A DNA stretch of 64,000 nucleotides, from contig CM037586.1 in assembly GCA_021018995.1 (NCBI GenBank), positions 152,438,060 through 152,502,059 on the forward strand. Reading direction: 5' to 3'. Shown here in pieces: positions 48,651-57,600 of this stretch. The notes beneath the pieces are model-generated. The model searched no databases. It saw only the letters and a program-made list of their open reading frames with translations, and was not told the origin of the DNA. This DNA comes from Chloranthus sessilifolius (lineage: Eukaryota; Streptophyta; Magnoliopsida; Chloranthales; Chloranthaceae). The translations under genes were made by a program, and so were the position numbers. The number at the start of each line of letters is the position of its first letter. The stretch's first letter is position 1.

Positions 48651-51600
48651 TTCTTCTTTCTTTCTTTCTTTGCTTCTTTCTTTTTTTGCTTTCTTTCTTT
48701 GCTTTCTTTCTTTCTCTGCTTTGCTTTCTTTCCTTTTTTCCTTCTTTCCTACTTTTTCTTTCTTTCTTTTTTTCTTTCCTTCTTTCTTTCTTTCTTTCTT
48801 TCCTTCTTTCTTTCCTTCTTTCCTTCTTCCTTCTTTCTTCTTCTTCTTTCTTTCTTTCTTTGTTTGCTTCTTTCTTTCTTTGTTTGCTTTCTTTCTTTTT
48901 TGCTTTCTTTCTTTGTTCCTTTGCTTATTTGCTTTGCTTTGCTTTCTTTCCTTTTTTCTTTCTTTCCTTCTTTTTCTTTCTTTCTTTCTTTTTTTATTTT
49001 CATTTCTTTCTTTTCCTTCCTTTCTTTTCCTTCTTTTCCTTCCATTTTTTCTCTCTTCTTCCTACTTCTTCTTCTTCTTCTTCTTCTTTCTTCTTCTTTC
49101 TTCTTGGGTCATTAAAGTCGACTCGCCGAGTCGACAAACTCGGCCGAGTTTTCGAGTCGACCGAGTCTCAGCCCAAATCGAGTCTGCAGCTGAGTCGACC
49201 CGAAACTCGGGCGAGTCTATTCGACTCGACCCAGCGAGTCGACTCAGCGAGTTTTAAAACAGTGGGTGGGATAGGATTAGAAACGCACTGCAATTGGACA
49301 GGGTTGGGGTGAGCCATGGGATTGTATTGTGTGATTCTTTATCATGTGCGAGATGATGCTTTTCTTATTTATGTTTTTTTCTTTCAGTAAAATTTTAAAT
49401 TATTTATGTTTGTATTCATTTTAAATAAATATTAATTACACATGTAGTAACCACAACATCTATCAAAAAAAAAAAAAATCTAGTTCAACAAAATATTGAA
49501 TCAAAACTGTCCAATCATCCCCAAAATCCATTAAAGCAAAACACAAATAGGTTTCTCTAGCAATTTGAACGTAACACCAAGAAACTCGAATCATTTCAGG
49601 CCTAGAAAGATTCCAAATAAAACTAACGAAGATAAGAGACAAACCTGAAATGATCGCTCTAAACCACTTATTATGTACTTATATGCATAGTGATAAATGT
49701 CGGCACATTTCTCCATGGATCAAAATTTCAGCCGAAATGTTTCTGTTTCGGGCCGAAACTGAAATCCAAAATTTCGGGAATTTCTGTATGGGGGAGGGGA
49801 ATTTCGGCCAAAATTTCGGATTTCGGCTTCAGTTTCGGACAGGCCCGAAACCGAAATTCAACCCGATATTTTGATCCTTGCATTTCGCTGAAATTTCGGA
49901 GAAATTCCCTGAAACAGGGTCTAGGGGAAAGTTTTGTCGAAACTTCAGAATTAACAAAATTTCGTGAATTTTGCTTTTTTTTATAAAGTTTCAACTTAAA
50001 ACAAAAAGGCATTGCAGCTTTATCCCTAACCCTAACCTCCCTCCCCTATTCAGCTCGTTGGCACCAAAGTCCAACCATATGGTGAATACTCTGGCACTCC
50101 TCCAGCAGTCTGGCTCACCTTCGATGAATCTCCAGCATAGGCACACAAGTTTGTTTGTTTTTTTTAATTTCTTCTTCTTCTTCTAAACTTTTAATCATGA
50201 ATCCGGAAGAGAGGGTTTTGGTTCTTGTGCTATTCTTTTTATTTTAGTTAGTTTTTCCTTTATGAATCTAGAAGAGAGGGTTTTGAGAAATTTGTGAATC
50301 TTAATTTGAGAAATTTGAGAATTTGGGAAGAGGCTTTTGAGAAATCTGGAAGAGAGGGTTTTTTACTTTTTTTATGAATTTAATTAATTGTTATAATTAA
50401 TCTTAATTATGGTCGCTGGTGATTAATGCTATAGATGCCCATATTTTAGTTTTTTTATAATTATTATTTTTTTAACTCTGAGATTTTAACATGCTGTTGA
50501 TTTTCTGAATTGAGGCTAATTGCGAATTAGCATATATTCAAAAAAAAAAATTACTTTAAATATGTTATATATATTTTAGTATTTTCTTAAATATCAAATA
50601 TATCTATATTAAATAGTATTTATTAGATCAAATATATATTAGGCAATTTATTTCAATCAAAAAAATATGATGCAAGGGTAGAACATACTTTGTCGCCGGA
50701 GAGAATGATCCGCAATAGATGATTCCGATATACCGCTCGCCAGAACTTGAGGACAATTCTACCTCACTTCTATCTCCCTCTATATGATTGGCACGATTGC
50801 ATTGAGTAGAGATGAAGAGGGGACGTTGTCCTCTTTTATAGCATGCCCTTGAATCCTAACCCATCAAGGATTCAAGGGAGAGGTGTATCACTAGGAGATA
50901 GGGATTGGCTTACCACAAACCAATGAGATTGAAACCAACTCCTTAAGTTGCGTGTGTTAGAAGTTCCTATTTTGGTGGCCATCACTATGGTCAAACCCGT
51001 TGACCGATGAATGGTATAAGATCAACCTTGAGATGTACAATTGCTATTCTGGTGAGTTTGAAGAGAATAGGCAACTGATTATTGAGTCTTTCAGTTAAGG
51101 TGTGATTGTGATTTCTAATCACACTACAATTAGCAATTTCAGTCCTTAATGGGATAGGACTCTTTGGCTATAAATATAAGGGGTGCCTGGTCCCAACGAT
51201 AGCTCGATATAATTCAATCCTCCCTATTGGCGAGAGCATCCCCATTGTGCTAGGATACATTGAACGCGAGAACATCGTTGAAGATCGGCAACCAACCATC
51301 GATGGCTAACGCTCAAGGTGCGCATATTTATAGTTTATATATTTATTGTTTTTGATTGATCGTGCGCCTAGATCTTTAGGCTTAATTTTGGATGGTCGGA
51401 TCGTCAGATCCATTTAGATTCCATCAATTGGTATCAGAGCCATGATTGGCGTTATGATCGGTCAAAGCTTTAAAATGAGTTTTTTTTTTTTAATGGCTGT
51501 TTTATTAAAAAAAAAAAAAAACCGGCACCGATCGCTGGCTGTTTTTTTTAATGGCTGTTTTACAATAAAAAATAAAAAATAAAAAATTTGGTCACGGTGG

Positions 51601-54600
51601 GGTTCTCCCAATCGATGGCACATCACGATGGCTTCATCGGCCGACCGGATGGTCGACCAGGACCTCGGGTCAGTGACCATAAGCGGGAAGGAGGCTGTCA
51701 TACTCAAGTGCAAATAAAAAAAAAAAAAAAAAATTGGTTTTTTTTGACGGTCCGGCTGACACGCCGATCAAGCACCGGACCAGATGCCGACGTCTGTGCC
51801 GGGCCACCGGACAAGATCAACGGCCCTTGGCCACACCGGTGAGGCGCTGGATAAGCCCTTAGGGCGTACATCTTCTACTTTCAAAAAAAAAAATTTTAAA
51901 GAAGATGATGAACAGGGATAGGGCGTTTTGGGGTTTTTCTGACGAATCGGGTCCGTCCCAACCCGCCTCGCCTATTTGGCCCTAGCCCAACCTGTCTGGC
52001 CTTTGGCCCGACCCACTGGGCCTATTTGGCCCACCCGACCCGTTTCTCCCTCTAGGCCTTTTTTTTGGCCCACATGGCTCGACCTGCTCACCGCCCACCG
52101 CCGACCCGCCTGCCTATTTGGCCTCACACCTGCTTGGCCCCCTGCCCGTCAGCCTATTTTGGCCTATGGCGACCGCATGGACCTGCTCCCGCCTTTGGAT
52201 CATGGCCCACCATTGTGCCCTGGCCCACTTTGGCGCCCATGGCTGGCCCATGGCCTTTGAATTTCTTATTCTTTTCGGGCCTTTTCTGGGCTATTTACAG
52301 GTCCGATTTTCGGGCATTATATATGCATTTTGACTATCTCGGATATTCTGGATCCATTTTTGAAGTCTATTTTTGACAATGAGCTCTCTATTGTGATATT
52401 TTCATGACCTGATGTTATTTTTTCCATTTTTTAATTGTGTAATCAATTTTTTTTAGTATCATTAATTAGAATTGGGTAGTGGAGGTTGTGCTCCACCACC
52501 ATGGCTGATACTTACACATTATAATGCTTGTTTATTGTCAATTTTGACACCTCCTCATAACACGTTTTGTGATCATCTAAAATATTATCAAACCTAATTT
52601 GAAAACATGGCTTGAAAAGATTCTTCTGCCCAACGATGATGACCTTTCCTAGTGTCGTGGTTTTCATAGTGAGGTTTAATTTTGTCCAAAAACGTGTTAC
52701 AAATCCAGTGAAAGTGTATAGTGAACGTTGGCGTCACAACATAAGGGATTCTTACGCCTTAGCGGATGAATGAATCACTTAATGTTCTATGATGGCTGTG
52801 TTTCACTATTCATTATTTTGTGTGTGGGTACTGCTAGCGTGTTGTGACTCGACCCAACGGAGGGTCATAACGACGCAATTAATACCACAATCATTCATAT
52901 AGATTGAGGAAGCGGCTAGTGTGTTATGACTCGACCCAACGGAGGCTCATAATGACACAAATTATTTCTCAATAAAACTACATTGGTTTTAATTTTTATA
53001 TTCCTTCACATATTTTAACTATTGCGTCACATATTATAATTATAACCTTGTGGAATTGATAGTTACTTCGATTGTATGTGGACATAATAAAGCCCTTAAT
53101 TATTGTGCAGCACTGAACCCGTCTATCATAACCAGTATGATTGGTGGAATTGAACTTTTGAGTGGATCAAATTATAAGAAATGGAAGGAACAAGTTGCAA
53201 TTGTTCTAGGCTGCATGGATCTTGACTATGCTATACGATCTGATAAACCCAAGGTGCTCACCGCTGATGCCTCGGCTGAGGATCTGGCAGTGAACCATAC
53301 GGATTTAGAAAAATGGGATAGATCAAGTCGTATGAGCCTCATGATCATAAAGAGTTTCATTGCTGATGCGATTCGGGGAGGTATTCCTAACTCGCACACT
53401 GCAAAGGAATACATGCAAGCCATTAAGGAACAATTTCAAGGGACTTCTAAAGCCCTTGCCAGTAGTCTAATTGTTAAAATGGGAACCATGAAATATGATG
53501 GTCATAGCGGCGTCCGGGAGCACATTATGAAAATGAGTGGCATGACAACTCAATTGAAAGAACTGGACATGGGTTTTTCTGAGGGTTATCTTGTTCACTT
53601 CATTATGACTTCTCTTCCTGCGCAATTTGGCCCGTTCAAGATCAATTATAACACGCAGAAAGAGAAGTGGAAGATGAACGAGCTAATCGCTCACAGTGTT
53701 CAAGAAGAAGAACGACTTCGGGCTGAAAAACCTGAAAGTGCCCATTACGCCGCTCTTGGCCCATCGAAACGAAATTTCAAGAGAAAATCGGGACAATATA
53801 AAGGAAAGAACGTGAAAGCTCCTCCACCGGAAACCAAACAAGGAGAAGCTAGCACATCTATTCGACATCAAGTGTCACTTAAGAAGAAGGGACACATTAA
53901 GAAGAATTGTCGAAATATGTAGATCGTTAAGAAAGGTAATGACCTTGTTTTTGTGTTTTGAATCACTTTATGTTGATGCTCCACGCATACTTGGTGGATA
54001 GATTCTGGTGCAACTATTCACATAAGTAATTCAATGCAGGGATTTCGATCCAGTAGGAAGCTAAGTAAAGGCGAACGTACCATCAAACTCGGGAATGGAG
54101 TAGAAGCAGACGTGGAGGCCATTGGGACTCTCCGTCTCATTTTAGATAGTGGTTTCATTTTGGATTTAGTTGATACTATTTATGTTCCCAGTATCACTAG
54201 AAACCTTATCTCAATTTCTAAATTGGATTCATTAGGTTTTGAATTTAAATTTGGACATAATATGTTTACTCTATTATTTAATTCCGATATTGTGGGTGGT
54301 GGCACATTAGTGGGCAATCTTTATCAGTTGAACTTGGATTCATCTTACGCCCAATCTTTAGTTTCTATGCATGTGAATGATAAAATAAGTAAGAAACGAA
54401 AACGAGCACTCGATAACTCCTCCATTTTATGACATAAACGTTTAGGTCACATATCTAAGGATAGAATGGAGAGGTTAATTAAACATGATATAATTTATGC
54501 GCTCGATTTCTCTGATTTCAATACTTGTGTTGATTGCGTTAAAAGGAAACTCACAAAGACTAATAAGAAAGGGGCTCTCAAAAGCACGAGTTTGCTGGAA

Positions 54601-57600
54601 ATAGTCCACACTAATATTTGTGGACCGTTTCCCACTCCCGCTATTGGTGGTCAAAAGTATTTTATTACCTTCACTGATGATTATTCTCGTTTTGGTTATA
54701 TATTTCTCATTTACGAAAAATCTGAGGCCCTGGATATGTTTAAAATCTATAAAGCCGAAGTTGAGTTACAACTCAATTCGAAGATTAAAATTGTGAGATC
54801 TGATAGAGGCGGAGAATACTATGGTAGATACTCTGAAACAGGTCGCAATCTAGGACCCTTCGCCTTGTATCTACAAGAGCATGAATTGTCGCTCAATACA
54901 CCATGCCGGGAACACCTAAACAGAACGGTGTAGCTGAGCGACGAAATCGTACTCTTATGGATATGGTGAGAAGCATGTTATGCAACTCTACGTTGCCTAC
55001 GTTCTTGTGGGGAGAAGCCTTGAAAACAGCGGTGCATATCCTAAATCGAGTTCCTAGTAAGGCAGTTCCCAAAACTCTTTATGAGCTATGGGTAGGCAGA
55101 AAATCGACTTTAGGATATTTACACATTTGGGGTTGTTTGGCTGAAGCAAAGGTGTACAATCCCCAATTAGGAAAATTGGACCCTAAAACTATAAGTTGTC
55201 ATTTCATTGGTTACCCTGATAGATCAAAAGGCTACAGATTTTATTGCCCCACTCATAGTACCCGGATTGTTGAAACTAGACATGCAAAATACTTTGAGAA
55301 TCGTGAGATCAGTGGAAGTGTTGAGCTTAGGAAAATCACTTTTGAGGAAAATCGGGTTATAATTCCTATCCCTTTTATCCAAGAAAAAGTGGCACCAACA
55401 CCAGTTATTCAAACCAGTGTTGATGCACCTGTGGCTGTAACTATTGAAACACCCCATATTGATGAGGCTCTTGCTCCCATGGCGACTCCCAATGATCTAC
55501 CATTGCGTAGATCAGAGAGAGCAAAGAAGCCTGCCATTTCTGATGACTATATAGTTTACCTCAATGAGAGTGAGTTTGATTTTGGAAAAGAATCAGATCC
55601 TGTTTCCTTTAGCCAAGCCATGAAGAGCGACAAATCCACTCAATGGCTCGAAGCCATGAAAGATGAGTTGGAATCAATGAAACATAACTCGGTCTGGGAT
55701 CTTTGTGAGTTACCTAATGGAGTCAAGCTTGTAGGCTGTAAATGGGTATTTAAAACCAAGCAAGACTCCAAAGGTAATATAGAAAGATACAAGGTCAGGT
55801 TAGTCGCTAAAGGTTTCACTCAAAAGAGGGAATAGACTATAAAGAGACATTTTCTCCTGTCTCTAGAAAGGAATCTTTTCGGATAGTCATGGCATTAGTA
55901 GCTCATTTTGACTTAGAATTGCATCAAATGGATGTTAAAACTGCTTTTCTGAATGGCGACTTGCATGAAGATGTCTTTATGATACAACCTGAACGTTTTC
56001 AGGTTGAGGGGGAGAGTCATTTAGTTTGCAGACTCAAAAGGTCTCTATATGGTTTAAAGCAGGCATCTCGATAATGATACTTAAAATTTCACGAAGTCAT
56101 TTCAAATTTTGGTTTTAAAGAAAATACTGTTGATCAATGCATATATCTTAAAATCAGTGGGAGTAAGTTTATCATCCTTGTTTTATACGTTGATGGTATC
56201 TTACTTGCGAGTAGCAATTTAGGCATGTTCTATGAGACAAAGAACTTTTTATCAAAGAGTTTTGATATGAAAGATCTTGGTGAAGCTTCCTACGTGATAG
56301 GAATTGAGATTCATCGAGATAGAGCCCGTGGCATATTGGGATTGTCTCAAAAAGCTTATATTGATAAAGTTCTTAAAAGGTTTAACATGCACAATTGTTC
56401 TGCTATTGTTGCCCCTGTCATTAAGGGTGATAAATTTAGTCTACTTTAAAGTCCCAGGATCGATCTAGAGAGAAAACAGATGGAAACAATTTCCTATGCA
56501 TCGGCAGTTGGGAGTCTCATGTATGCACAAGTCTGTACTCGTCCAGATATAGCGTATATAGTTGGCATGTTTGGCAGGTACCAATGTAATCCTAGTTTGG
56601 ATCATTGAAAAGCAGCTAAGAAGATTTTTCGCTATTTACAAGGGACTAAAGGACATATGCTCACATATAAAAGGTCGAATAACCTTGAAGTTCTTGGTTA
56701 TTCAGATGCTGACTATGCTGGGTGTCAAGACACTCGTAGGTCCACATCGGGTTATATTTTTATGCTTGCAGGTGGACCTCTATCTTGGAAGAGCGTTAAA
56801 CAAACGCTGACTACTTCGTCCACTATGGAAGCAGAATTCGTTGCATGTTTTGAGGCAACCTGTGAGGCGATATGGTTGAGGAATTTTATCTCAGGGCTTC
56901 GAGTTGTTGCTACTATTTCAAAGCCACTGAGAATCTTTTGTGACAATTCCGCTGCGATTGCTATCTCCAATAACAACAAGATTAGTGGGGGTTCCAAATA
57001 TATTGATATAAAATATCTTGTTGTAAGGGAAAAAGTTCAGAATCAAATTATATCTGTTGAAAAGATAAGTACGACACTCATGTTGGCTGACCCTCTCACT
57101 AAAGGTTTACCTCCCACGCTCTTTTTAGAGCATGTTGCGCACATGGGGTTAACAGATAATTTTGATAGCCTTTGAGAGTGGATATATGTGAGTGAATACA
57201 TTTGTTTAATTGATTCAGAAATAAAACTTATTTATTTGCTTTTCCATTTTTATGCAAATAAATCCTTGGAACATATGGTGCCAGTAGATGGCAATAAAGT
57301 AGGACCAATATTAGATTGAGTTTACATGTAATCACCATTCAGTTTGTAAACTTACAATCTATGTGAAATCATACTAGTTGGAATCCATGTCGGTGATGAC
57401 TTCCAATACAGTAACTAATGAGCGGTCATATATCGATGATATGATATATTGACTACATTGATTTTGTGTTGAAATTCTCACTGGACCGGACTGATAATAA
57501 AGACTTTGATTGAGATTGATTGTGACTTACCATTCAAAGAAAGTTAGCTAACATTGGGTAATCGGAGTTTATTGACATAGTTTGGCCAAGTGGGAGACTG

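Noticed and set aside
48486..49312. Three ~200-aa open frames rich in F, L and S (and a K/E-rich frame on the other strand)
   Set aside because: They are forced by the CTTT/CTTCTTT tract. No start context, no domain, and all frames are open because of base composition.
51976..52376. Proline/tryptophan-rich open frames in the Copia leader
   Set aside because: Low-complexity translation of TGGCCC words in three overlapping frames; no known domain. Treated as leader sequence.
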